Assembly (NCBI GenBank): GCA_030536855.1
Contig: JAUNPK010000005.1
Coordinates: 32,111-96,110 of the forward strand
Length of the DNA stretch: 64,000 nt
Source: Eubacteriales bacterium
GTDB lineage: Bacteria; Bacillota; Clostridia; Lachnospirales; Lachnospiraceae
Direction of reading: 5' to 3'
Below the pieces are notes generated by a model that saw only the letters and a program-made list of their open reading frames with translations, was not told where the DNA came from and did no database searches. Both the position numbers and the translations under genes were made by a program. Numbering within the stretch: position 1 is the first letter of the stretch; each line of letters starts with the position of its first letter. This document shows positions 55,925-64,000 of this stretch, piece after piece.

Positions 55925-56788
55925 TTAGTTGACATAATAAAAACTCACTGATTCCTGAACCGTGAATCCACATTTTTCATATACATGACAGGCAGGTAAG
56001 TTGGTACTTGATACTTGAAGAATGATGTTTTTATCGGAACCGTATGTATCAATGAGGTTGTTAAGGGCTAAGCATACAAGTTGTGTGCCTAGTCCTTTTT
56101 TTCGTTCTTCAGGTTCCACAAAAACCTGATGTATGCATATTGTGGAGTCAAAGGAAGAAAAATATAAGGAAGCCAAAGGTGAGTTTTTATCTTCATCAGC
56201 CTCGCTGTATCTGCCGATATTCCTATATAACTCATAAAAAGAAGCATCTTGGCAAGTATCCTGACAAGTATTTTGGTAAATGTCCTGGCAATTCTTGTCA
56301 TAATCATTCTGACAAATATTTGGGCATAAAATGTATGGAGAATTATCGTAGCATTTTGCCATACTCAAAACTTTTTCCGGATGAGTAAGAGACATAAGAT
56401 GTTCCTTATAAGAAAGCGTTATGTGGAGGCTGCTGTGGGAAAGCTTCTCATAAAGGTCATCCCTCATAGATGTTACATATTTTCCCTTAAAATCATAATC
56501 AATAGTTAAAATATCTTTCATCTTACTAAACAGCATTTTAAATATGCCACATCGTCTGTATTCAGGATGAACGACGCAATCAAAGTCCACGGATTCCGTA
56601 GTATCATCCAATGGTATATAACAGGAGATAAATCCCAGCATAAGCCCGGTGTCTGTGTAAGCTCCAAGCTGTATGAGATAATCCCCTTCATGGCAATCAT
56701 AGAGAATATCATATTCATCACATTTATTAATTAACGATTTAATATCTGATTCGGAAAAAGATTCTGTAATATTTACATTAAAATTCAT
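55925..56788 (-). CDS. Double GNAT acetyltransferase with a Cys-rich insert
   Basis: 287 residues. The N-terminal GNAT half has VDFDCVVHPEYRRCGIFKML (acetyl-CoA loop). The C-terminal half has HQVFVEPEERKKGLGTQLV and CHVYEKCGF. Between them, residues about 157-187 hold repeats of the type NxCQD (ICQNDYDKNCQDIYQNTCQD) with five Cys. Substrate unknown. Convergent with dapB; GGAGG precedes the ATG. Confidence 0.75.
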   Translation of the reverse strand: MNFNVNITESFSESDIKSLINKCDEYDILYDCHEGDYLIQLGAYTDTGLMLGFISCYIPLDDTTESVDFDCVVHPEYRRCGIFKMLFSKMKDILTIDYDFKGKYVTSMRDDLYEKLSHSSLHITLSYKEHLMSLTHPEKVLSMAKCYDNSPYILCPNICQNDYDKNCQDIYQNTCQDTCQDASFYELYRNIGRYSEADEDKNSPLASLYFSSFDSTICIHQVFVEPEERKKGLGTQLVCLALNNLIDTYGSDKNIILQVSSTNLPACHVYEKCGFTVQESVSFYYVN

Positions 56789-56944
56789 TTTATGGACACC
56801 TCCATACCATTGAAATCATAAAATTTTACAAAAAATATTGTAGCAAAATAAAAGATAAGGTACAATAGTACTTATCTGTGTAAAATTTGTTAGTAACACA
56901 GAACTCATAATGCGTTGGTAAAAAACGCGAGAATGGAGGTTATT

Positions 56945-57823
56945 GTGAGTAAAGTAGCTATATTAACAGACAGTAACAGCGGCATAACACAGGCACAATC
57001 AAAGGAGATAGGAGTAACGGTAATTCCTATGCCATTTTTTATTGATGGTGTTGAATATTTTGAAGATGTAACTCTTTCACAAGAGGAGTTTTATAAGAGA
57101 TTAGAGGAAGATGCTGATATTTCAACATCCCAGCCATCCATAGGAACCATGCAGGAGTATTTTGATAAGCTTTTAAAAGATCACGATGAAGTTGTATTTA
57201 TTCCAATGTCCAGCGGACTTAGCGGAACTTGTCAGACAGCAACAATGGTTGCAGCAGATTATGATGGAAAAGTGGAGGTTGTTAATAACCAGAGAATATC
57301 TGTTACCATGAGACAATCTGTGCTTGATGCTAAAGGACTTGCTGAAAAAGGAAAGACAGCCGCCCAGATTAAAGAAATACTTGAAAAGCACAAAATGGAT
57401 TCAAGCATTTATATAACTCTTGAGACACTTAAGTATTTAAAGAAGGGTGGAAGAATCACACCTGCAGCAGCAGCCATAGGAACAATGCTTAAGTTAAATC
57501 CTGTACTTCAGATTCAGGGTGAAAAGCTTGATGCATATGCCAAGGCAAGAGGTAAATCTTCTGCCAAGAAAATAATGATAAAGGCAATGAAGGATGATAT
57601 GGAAACGAGATTTGCCGAGTTTGCCAAAGAAGGAAAAATGCATATTGAAGCAGCTTATACAGGCAATAAAGAAGAGGCAGATGAGTGGGCAGAGATTATA
57701 AAGGAAGAATTCCCACAGTTTGATTTACATATGGATCCTCTTTCTCTTAGCGTATCATGTCATATAGGATATGGAGCACTGGCTATTGCTGCATCAGCAT
57801 ATCTTCCTGAGTTAGAGCAGTAA
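56945..57823 (+). CDS. DegV-family fatty-acid-binding protein
   Basis: 292 residues: AILTDSNSGI at the start, PMSSGLSGTCQTA and LKYLKKGGRI are family motifs. DegV proteins bind fatty acids, some as FakB for the fatty-acid kinase. GTG at 56945 is five bases after GGAGG; the ATG at 56915 has none. pepF follows after 26 bases. Confidence 0.9.
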   Translation: MSKVAILTDSNSGITQAQSKEIGVTVIPMPFFIDGVEYFEDVTLSQEEFYKRLEEDADISTSQPSIGTMQEYFDKLLKDHDEVVFIPMSSGLSGTCQTATMVAADYDGKVEVVNNQRISVTMRQSVLDAKGLAEKGKTAAQIKEILEKHKMDSSIYITLETLKYLKKGGRITPAAAAIGTMLKLNPVLQIQGEKLDAYAKARGKSSAKKIMIKAMKDDMETRFAEFAKEGKMHIEAAYTGNKEEADEWAEIIKEEFPQFDLHMDPLSLSVSCHIGYGALAIAASAYLPELEQ

Positions 57824-57849
57824 CAATATAAATAACAGGGAGGATTGAC

Positions 57850-59634
57850 ATGAAAAAGACACCAACTCGTGAAGATATATCAGAAAAGTATAAATGGGCA
57901 GTTAATGACATATATGCGACGGATGAGTTGTGGGAGAAAGATTACAATGAATTAATACAGGCTTCTGAGAAGGAGAGTGGGTATAAAGGAAAGTCTACCG
58001 AATCAAAAGAAAATCTGTATAACGCTATCAGGGAAAGTGAAGAAATAGACTTTATGGTTGAGAGAGTGTATGTGTACGCATTTATGCGATACTACGAAGA
58101 CACAACCAACGGGAAGTATCAGGAAATGTCAGGAAAAGCCCAGATGGCAGCCTCAAAACTTGCAGAAAAGTATGCCTTTCTTGAGCCTGAAATCCTTTCT
58201 ATGGAGGAAAATGTGCTCAGAGATTGGATTAAGGATGGAGAGCTTAAGTTATATGCCCGTATGATTGAAGATATGCTCGCCGAGAAAGAACACTCATTGT
58301 CTGAGAAGGAAGAAGCACTGCTTGCTAAGGCGAGTCAGGTAACGACTGTGCCAAATGAGGTGTTTTCAAAGTTTAACAATGCAGATGTAAAGTTTGGAAG
58401 CATTAAAGATGAAGACGGTAATGAGGCAGAACTTACCAATGGCAAGTATACTCTGTATATGGAGAGTCAGAACAGGCAGGTGCGTAAAGATGCATTTTAC
58501 GGATTATATAGCCAATATAAAGGACACATAAATACTCTGGCGGCTTGCTTCTATGGCAACGTGAAGCAGGCTATGTTTAATGCTCAGGCAAGAAAATACA
58601 ATTCTACTATGGAAATGTATCTGTCAGGTTCCTTTATACCAACGAAGGTATATACTAACCTTATTGAAACAGTGGATAAAAATCTTTCTTTAATGCACAG
58701 ATATGTGGCATTAAGAAAAAAGGAACTTAAAGTGGATGAACTGCATTTTTACGATGTGTATGCTCCAATGGTGGATAACTATAAATGGGAGATTTCCTAT
58801 AATGAAGCCAAGGAGATGATATTAAATGCTCTTAAACCTATGGGGGAGGAATATCTTTCAATTGTAAAGGAAGGACTGGAAAATGGATGGGTAGATGTTT
58901 ACGAGAACGTGGGCAAGCGAACCGGAGCGTTTTCATGGGGAGTATATGGAACCCATCCCTATCTGTTTCTTAATTACAGCAATACCCTTAATGATGTGTT
59001 TACGTTGATTCATGAAATGGGACATTCTATGCATACCTATTATTCTAACAAGACACAGCCATTTGCATATGCAGGGTATAAGATTTTTGTTGCGGAGGTT
59101 GCCTCTACCTGTAATGAGTCTCTGCTTATGAATTACCTTTTAGATAACTGTAAGGATAAGACGCAGAAAAAATATCTTCTAAATCATTATATGGAGCAGT
59201 TTAAGGGAACTCTTTTCAGACAAACAATGTTTGCTGAGTTTGAAATGCAGGTTCACAGAATGGCAGAGGAGGGAACTGTACTCAGCGCAGAGAATTTGTG
59301 CAGGGTGTACAAGGAGCTTAATAAAAAGTATTTTGGCGAGGAGATGGTGATAGATGATGAAATTGCCTGCGAATGGGCAAGAATACCACATTTTTACACA
59401 CCATTTTATGTATATCAGTATGCCACCGGCTATTCCGCAGCTATAGCAATTTCGTCCAGGATATTGGCAGGTGATAAGCAGGTAATTGAGGGCTATAAGA
59501 AGTTCCTTTCGGGAGGAAGCAGTATGCATCCTATTGAACTGCTTAAACTCTGTAATATAGATATGGAAAAACCGCAGGTTGTGGAGGATGCTCTTAAAGT
59601 ATTTGAAGGACTTCTGGATGAGTGGAATAATTAA
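57850..59634 (+). CDS. pepF: Oligoendopeptidase F (M3B)
   Basis: 594 residues. Zinc site HEMGH (His388, Glu389, His392) with the third ligand Glu in AEVAST. Cytoplasmic enzyme cleaving peptides of about 7-17 residues. GGAGG precedes the ATG. A long terminator follows at 59655. Confidence 0.95.
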   Translation: MKKTPTREDISEKYKWAVNDIYATDELWEKDYNELIQASEKESGYKGKSTESKENLYNAIRESEEIDFMVERVYVYAFMRYYEDTTNGKYQEMSGKAQMAASKLAEKYAFLEPEILSMEENVLRDWIKDGELKLYARMIEDMLAEKEHSLSEKEEALLAKASQVTTVPNEVFSKFNNADVKFGSIKDEDGNEAELTNGKYTLYMESQNRQVRKDAFYGLYSQYKGHINTLAACFYGNVKQAMFNAQARKYNSTMEMYLSGSFIPTKVYTNLIETVDKNLSLMHRYVALRKKELKVDELHFYDVYAPMVDNYKWEISYNEAKEMILNALKPMGEEYLSIVKEGLENGWVDVYENVGKRTGAFSWGVYGTHPYLFLNYSNTLNDVFTLIHEMGHSMHTYYSNKTQPFAYAGYKIFVAEVASTCNESLLMNYLLDNCKDKTQKKYLLNHYMEQFKGTLFRQTMFAEFEMQVHRMAEEGTVLSAENLCRVYKELNKKYFGEEMVIDDEIACEWARIPHFYTPFYVYQYATGYSAAIAISSRILAGDKQVIEGYKKFLSGGSSMHPIELLKLCNIDMEKPQVVEDALKVFEGLLDEWNN

Positions 59635-59981
59635 TTGAGATAAAGCTTGAGGAGAGCTGTCTTGCTAAGTATTGTAATTAACAATACTTGGTGAGGCAGT
59701 TTTTTTGTCATTTATTGCAGGATTTTGTCGTTTTTTGCAACTCATATTGTTTTTTAATATATGGAATGATATATAAAAATTATCAGATGTGCACAACTGA
59801 AATAAGAAATAACGGGGGTAAATGAAAGGGGGATATATATATAAGAATAAGTTATTTATGGAATCTCCTCAGACTAGACAAGGGCATAGGAGCTTTAAAT
59901 TTAAACAAGTATTATTTAGGAAAGGAAAGTAAATCCAGTCATCTTAAATGGATAATTGGATAAGAGTAGAAAGGAAATAAT
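59635..59981. other. Intergenic region after pepF, possible small ORF
   Basis: 347 bases. After the terminator (59655-59706) there is a frame from ATG 59822 to 59932 (36 codons, basic, starts MKGGYIYKNKLFME). An overlapping frame read from about 59842 (RISYLWNLLRLDKGIGALN) has no start codon that I can support. Either could be the remnant of a larger gene. Not annotated as a CDS. Confidence 0.4.
59655..59706 (+). terminator. pepF terminator
   Basis: A 21-bp stem (59655-59675 with 59681-59701, several G-T pairs), loop of five, then seven T. Confidence 0.85.
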
Positions 59982-61397
59982 ATGAGGAAAAAGTTTATTT
60001 GTATAGCCATGGTTATTGTATGTATTGCAAATACATTAATAGGGTGTGGGGCTGATTATTCAAGTGAGGAACTGGTAACTCAGGATGTGCAAAATAAATT
60101 TCCGGAGTTCTCATTCAATAGTGATGAACAACCATATTATCAAAAAGACAATCATATTATAGCTGTCGCAGAGAAAGGATATTATTTTGTACGTAATTTC
60201 CCTAGTGGGTATTTAGATAATTTCACAAATACCAAATATTTTAGGTTAGAAGAAGACAGAAACATACTTAGTGCTGATTCGAAATCATATGGAAAGATGA
60301 TATATTTTTATGACATAAATACAGACACTGTTACACCATTATGCAGTAAAGTGGATTGTAAACATAATACCACAAGTTGTCAGGCATATTTTGATACGGT
60401 GGAGGGTGATGAAGACGGAGGTGGTTTTGTATATTACAACCATCGATTGTATATGGTTTCTTATGATAACAAGGCGGGAATGAAATTGGTGTCATATGAT
60501 GAGCATGGATCTAATCAAAAAGATGAATGCGTGATAAATAGTAATCCGGAATATATACCATATTTTGGTGGAAATAATGATGTGTGTATTTTTAATGGTT
60601 ATGTATTTAGTTGTGGAAAGAGAAACAAGTCTTCTCGGGATCCAATAAATTCTGAAATTGTGTTATTTAGGACGAAAATGACAGATAAAACAACAGAAAT
60701 ATTATTGACATTAGAAGAAACGACAGAACAGTTTAAATATACAAAGAATTTTAACTGTGATATAGAAGTAGCAGATAATAAAATGTACATAAAAACATGT
60801 TCTTATAACGTAGAACAGGATATTTTTACATATGTATTATATGAGTCAGAAGGGGAAAATTTAAAAGAAATATTGCGTACAAATGCTCCTAGAGATTGTA
60901 ATAATAGAGCAGAGGGAGAAATTTACGCTAGTATAAAAGGTTTTGCAATTGATAATAATAGAAATCTTTATTATGTTGATGAAGTTGAAAGTCAAGGTCT
61001 CTTTTTAAAGGCAGAACTGTGGAAATACGACTTAGATACTAAGACTAAAAATAAGATTTATGACTTGACAAATACAATTGGATATAGCGTGATGTGCGAC
61101 GATAAATATATTTATTTAAATCAATATAAGGGAAATTCAGATATAAGCAGGCTTGTAATTATAGATAAGGATGGAAATGAAGTGTATGTGAAACAATATT
61201 CTGACAAATGTGATTTGGCAGGCGTTGATGATCGATATGTAATTATTAGAACAAGTTGTAAATCTAATTTTTCATTTAATGAGGAAACAAAATCTTCACC
61301 AACCGATACATACAAATATGCTGCGCTAAAAAAGACTTCTATTGGTACAGGAAATGAAGAATGGTTGCAGATTTACAACGGAATGTTTATTCAATAA
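59982..61397 (+). CDS. Lipoprotein, probable beta-propeller
   Basis: 471 residues with lipobox Cys22 (LIGCG). Repeated strands of YYxx, LYYVDE and YIYLN type over 100-440 fit a propeller. The segment TPLCSKVDCKHNTTSCQAYF, with four Cys/His, is a motif I associate with lipoproteins of this group in gut clostridia. GGAA before the ATG. It is followed by a large permease and an ATPase, so it is probably the exposed subunit of that ABC system. Confidence 0.65.
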   Translation: MRKKFICIAMVIVCIANTLIGCGADYSSEELVTQDVQNKFPEFSFNSDEQPYYQKDNHIIAVAEKGYYFVRNFPSGYLDNFTNTKYFRLEEDRNILSADSKSYGKMIYFYDINTDTVTPLCSKVDCKHNTTSCQAYFDTVEGDEDGGGFVYYNHRLYMVSYDNKAGMKLVSYDEHGSNQKDECVINSNPEYIPYFGGNNDVCIFNGYVFSCGKRNKSSRDPINSEIVLFRTKMTDKTTEILLTLEETTEQFKYTKNFNCDIEVADNKMYIKTCSYNVEQDIFTYVLYESEGENLKEILRTNAPRDCNNRAEGEIYASIKGFAIDNNRNLYYVDEVESQGLFLKAELWKYDLDTKTKNKIYDLTNTIGYSVMCDDKYIYLNQYKGNSDISRLVIIDKDGNEVYVKQYSDKCDLAGVDDRYVIIRTSCKSNFSFNEETKSSPTDTYKYAALKKTSIGTGNEEWLQIYNGMFIQ

Positions 61398-61414
61398 GAG
61401 ATAGGAGACATTCA

Positions 61415-63844
61415 GTGGGAGAATTTCGTAGAGTAGTTGATAAGTGGACGATTATATTAATTTTGTCAGTTTGCTGTTTTACGTCTGTTTTGTTTTATCA
61501 GTTGAATAGGAATATGGAATCTGAAGAACTAAGAGTTTCATCCCAGGATGTGTATTATTATTACAATCAGATGCTTACGGAATATTATGGTAATCTCATT
61601 ACAATGGATGATAAACAGGCAAAATTTCTGGCACGTGCAAAGATATACATGATACAAAACATGGAGCAGTGGAGCAGACTCAAGGAAGAAGATGAAGAAA
61701 AGTATTATGGGGGAAATTATGAAAAGAGAATTGAAAGTTATCGTGAGTCGGCCCCAGAAATATATGATTACTATCAAGAATTAAAGAGTCAGGATTCTGC
61801 GTTATTGAACCAGTATGTTGAAAAGTCGGATGCAATTGATATGGCTTTGAGCCTTTATGATAGTAGCGTTAGATATGTGGAAGGTTACACTGAAATGATA
61901 GACAGTTATATTGCACAAGGAGATTCTATGCTTATGACGGATATCTACTCTGCTCCTTCGACGTTTGCTCATACCAATATATTAAAATCAAAATATGATT
62001 TTAGAAAATTACGTAACATCAATGTAAAACCGGATAATAGTCAGGCCGTAGAGAAGGTGGCTTCAGCAAGTACTTATATAAATATTTTTATTTTGTTAAT
62101 TATTCTTGTATGTGTATTTCGTTTTTTTGATGATAGAAAAAATGGCTTGATATACATTGTATATTCATCAAAGAAAGGAAGAGGATTGCTTGCTGCGAAA
62201 AGAGTTGCAATTCTTGCTGTTGTAAGTATATTTAGCACAATCTTTATTTATATGTGTCAATTTATTATTGCGTTTCATATTTATGGAGGGTTGCAATTCA
62301 TGGGTAATTCCCTGCAAAGCTGCCAGAATTATGGAACTATATGTTTTACAAGTAATAAATGGATTTTTATTCTGATGTTGCTGGTCATATCTGCTTCTGC
62401 TGTGTTTATGACAGGATTAATTGTGTGGTTTTTACTTGCATTTTTTAACAATATCACCGCAGGAATGGGAATAGCGGTGATTATTCTCGGCATTTCTTAT
62501 GTATTGTATGTTTCCATTCCGGATAAAAGTATGTGGGCATTGTTTAAAACTATTAATATCTGGAATGCTATATTGCCGTACAATACGATTGGCAGTTACG
62601 GCAACGTAGGATTTGGAACATTTATTATGAATAAGATAAATACAATGTTGGTTGTATATGCTACCGGAATTACGGTGTTTTCAACAGGATGTGTATTGGA
62701 AGGTATATATATCAGAACCGTCCGTAAGATGAGCATTTTTGATAAAATTAATACTCGAGTTAAAGCTGCGTGTCAAAAAATTGTTTCAAGATGTTCACTA
62801 CTTGTTATGGAGTTATATAAAATTTTATGGGTTCGTAAGGGTATTGTTGTTATAGGAATTATATTTGTGATTGTATGCAATAGTGGCATTAAAAAGGGAT
62901 ATATATATGATGATGATATGTCTGTGGCAATAAAATATTACAAAGAAGCAGAAGGTATGTCTTTATCTGATGAGCTGACACAAATTGTACAAAAATATGA
63001 AAATGAAAAAGAATATTGGGATAACAGACTGAATGACATTAACATTTCAAATAAAAACAATCTGGGAGTTTATTCCAGAGATGATTATGTTGAGGCAAGT
63101 ATGCAGGCCTCGCTCTATAGAAATGGTGTTGATGAAATTCACAGAAATGTTGATAACCTAAAGAAGTTGAGAGACAGAGGAATAGAAGGCGTTGTTACTT
63201 CGCCGTTTGCAGTGGAAGAAATGTTTGGTGAGAAATTATATGATCATCATAAATTTTATGGCTTATTAAGTGTAATTGGATTGATTTTTTTATTGTTTGG
63301 TATTTTATCAGATGATAGAAGACAAAATATGAAAACATTGATACATACATCATCAAATGGACGTGGAAAGTGGTTTGCAGTAAAGGCTGAAGCTGTATTG
63401 ATTACAACTGTTGCTTTGTGGGCAACAATCTTTATTCCAAATCTGATTAATGTGACTCGGACTTATGGTGTCTGGGATAAGACAGTAATAATTCAAGATT
63501 ATCCATTACTTTCTCACATCCCAATTCAGATGTCATTAAAAGAATATCTTGTGTGTGTAATGTTGTGGAAATTGATAGTGCTTATATCCATTGCCGGAAT
63601 AATACTTTTGATTTCAAGTGTATTTGATTATTTAAGGTCTTTAATTATATCTGTGGCTCTAATTTTTACACATATTTTATGCTTGTTGGGGTTTGATAGG
63701 TTATATTATCTTTCAATTGTATCCCCTTTGTTAATTTCGGAGAATTGGAGCCGGGGCAGTGGTCAGATTAATGGAATTGTAATTTTGATTCTGGGAATTA
63801 TTTGTTGGTGTATTACGTTATACAGGGAAGGGTTTAGAAGGTAA
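61415..63844 (+). CDS. Large ABC-2-type permease
   Basis: 809 residues in two similar halves. Each half starts with a membrane helix, then a large extracellular helical domain (about 40-210 and 515-620), then a bundle of membrane helices (about 220-460 and 625-800). [19 protein letters not shown] and [19 protein letters not shown] are the matching junctions of the two halves, indicating an internal duplication. GTG at 61415 follows AGGAG (61403-61407). Works with the ATPase that starts 14 bases downstream. Confidence 0.75.
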   Translation: MGEFRRVVDKWTIILILSVCCFTSVLFYQLNRNMESEELRVSSQDVYYYYNQMLTEYYGNLITMDDKQAKFLARAKIYMIQNMEQWSRLKEEDEEKYYGGNYEKRIESYRESAPEIYDYYQELKSQDSALLNQYVEKSDAIDMALSLYDSSVRYVEGYTEMIDSYIAQGDSMLMTDIYSAPSTFAHTNILKSKYDFRKLRNINVKPDNSQAVEKVASASTYINIFILLIILVCVFRFFDDRKNGLIYIVYSSKKGRGLLAAKRVAILAVVSIFSTIFIYMCQFIIAFHIYGGLQFMGNSLQSCQNYGTICFTSNKWIFILMLLVISASAVFMTGLIVWFLLAFFNNITAGMGIAVIILGISYVLYVSIPDKSMWALFKTINIWNAILPYNTIGSYGNVGFGTFIMNKINTMLVVYATGITVFSTGCVLEGIYIRTVRKMSIFDKINTRVKAACQKIVSRCSLLVMELYKILWVRKGIVVIGIIFVIVCNSGIKKGYIYDDDMSVAIKYYKEAEGMSLSDELTQIVQKYENEKEYWDNRLNDINISNKNNLGVYSRDDYVEASMQASLYRNGVDEIHRNVDNLKKLRDRGIEGVVTSPFAVEEMFGEKLYDHHKFYGLLSVIGLIFLLFGILSDDRRQNMKTLIHTSSNGRGKWFAVKAEAVLITTVALWATIFIPNLINVTRTYGVWDKTVIIQDYPLLSHIPIQMSLKEYLVCVMLWKLIVLISIAGIILLISSVFDYLRSLIISVALIFTHILCLLGFDRLYYLSIVSPLLISENWSRGSGQINGIVILILGIICWCITLYREGFRR

Positions 63845-63858
63845 AAGGAGCTAATATT

Positions 63859-64000
63859 ATGGAACTTGAAATTAGAGATTTAAAGAAGACATTTGGAACG
63901 GTTCGAGCGTTGAAAGGAATTAGCTATACATTTAAACCGGGAATATATGGAATTTTAGGTGCAAATGGAGCCGGAAAGAGCACTATGATTAATTTGATAA
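63859..64000 (+). CDS. ABC transporter ATPase, N-terminal part (cut by window end)
   Basis: First 47 codons only: [20 protein letters not shown], then Walker [16 protein letters not shown] precedes the ATG. Partner of the two-half permease upstream. Confidence 0.9.
   Translation, partial: MELEIRDLKKTFGTVRALKGISYTFKPGIYGILGANGAGKSTMINLI

Noticed and set aside
59822-59932. 36-codon ORF with GGGGG upstream
   Set aside because: The site is only three bases from the ATG, and an overlapping frame is equally open; no support for either.

Overview
The window is low-GC (clearly AT-rich) bacterial DNA with dense, mostly co-directional genes, strong GGAGG-type ribosome binding sites and no plasmid, phage, rRNA or tRNA genes that I can see. 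The spoIIA and spoVA sporulation operons, the cdaA-ybbR pair, a lysine riboswitch in front of dapAB and a LytR-CpsA-Psr/CpsC/CpsD envelope set point to an endospore-lineage Firmicute. Gene style (many zinc-ribbon and Ser/Gly-tailed proteins, LplA/B/C-type sugar importers, cytoplasmic pectin enzymes) fits a gut Lachnospiraceae. The genus cannot be fixed from the sequence alone.

Layout. 0-5 kb: an OLD-like ATPase/TOPRIM protein, a surface protein with an Ig-like domain and two membrane proteins of unknown role. 4.8-9 kb: cdaA-ybbR, an HPr and a phosphohexomutase. 9-14.7 kb: HtrA protease, a divergent ClpX, an S8 peptidase and a HAD phosphatase. 14.8-18.3 kb: the capsule/exopolysaccharide regulators CpsC, CpsD and a convergent LCP ligase. 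18.6-20 kb: gdhA. 20-24.4 kb: a small accessory island with a decayed regulator and an AAA ATPase / RloB / metallo-beta-lactamase triad, bounded by a second copy of the gdhA 3' end. 24.8-30.1 kb: a lipoprotein, a coiled-coil protein, folC, a 48-residue acidic protein and a zinc-ribbon TPR membrane protein. 30.3-35.8 kb: spoIIAA-AB-sigF followed by spoVAA-AB-AC-(methyltransferase)-AD-AE. 36-39.6 kb: a class A PBP (minus strand) and a YigZ protein. 40-50.6 kb: a pectin-oligosaccharide locus with importer (binding protein plus two permeases), an ankyrin-GH43 fusion, a degenerate GH105-like protein, a GH28 polygalacturonase and an ABC exporter. 50.7-59.6 kb: an XRE regulator and TypA (minus), a two-OB-fold SSB-like protein, riboswitch-controlled dapA-dapB, a double GNAT protein (minus), DegV and PepF. 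59.9-64 kb: a lipoprotein, a large ABC permease and the start of its ATPase, cut by the window edge.

The most interesting signals are the following. (1) The AAA/RloB/MBL triad sits in a segment bracketed by gdhA 3'-end duplicates that differ only at synonymous sites over the last eight codons, which marks a transferred, probably defensive, insertion with no integrase. (2) A roughly 106-nt repeat lies immediately upstream of two unrelated genes inside operons, supplies their ribosome binding site, and shows a compensatory T-A to C-G change in a stem; a third, partial copy precedes the first gene. (3) A MITE-like inverted repeat has a 13-bp direct repeat at its borders. (4) A family of GGGGTCAGACCCC palindromes acts as terminators. 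(5) Two unusual fusions occur in the pectin locus: ankyrin repeats on a GH43 enzyme, and a zinc ribbon plus four-helix membrane domain on an ABC permease.
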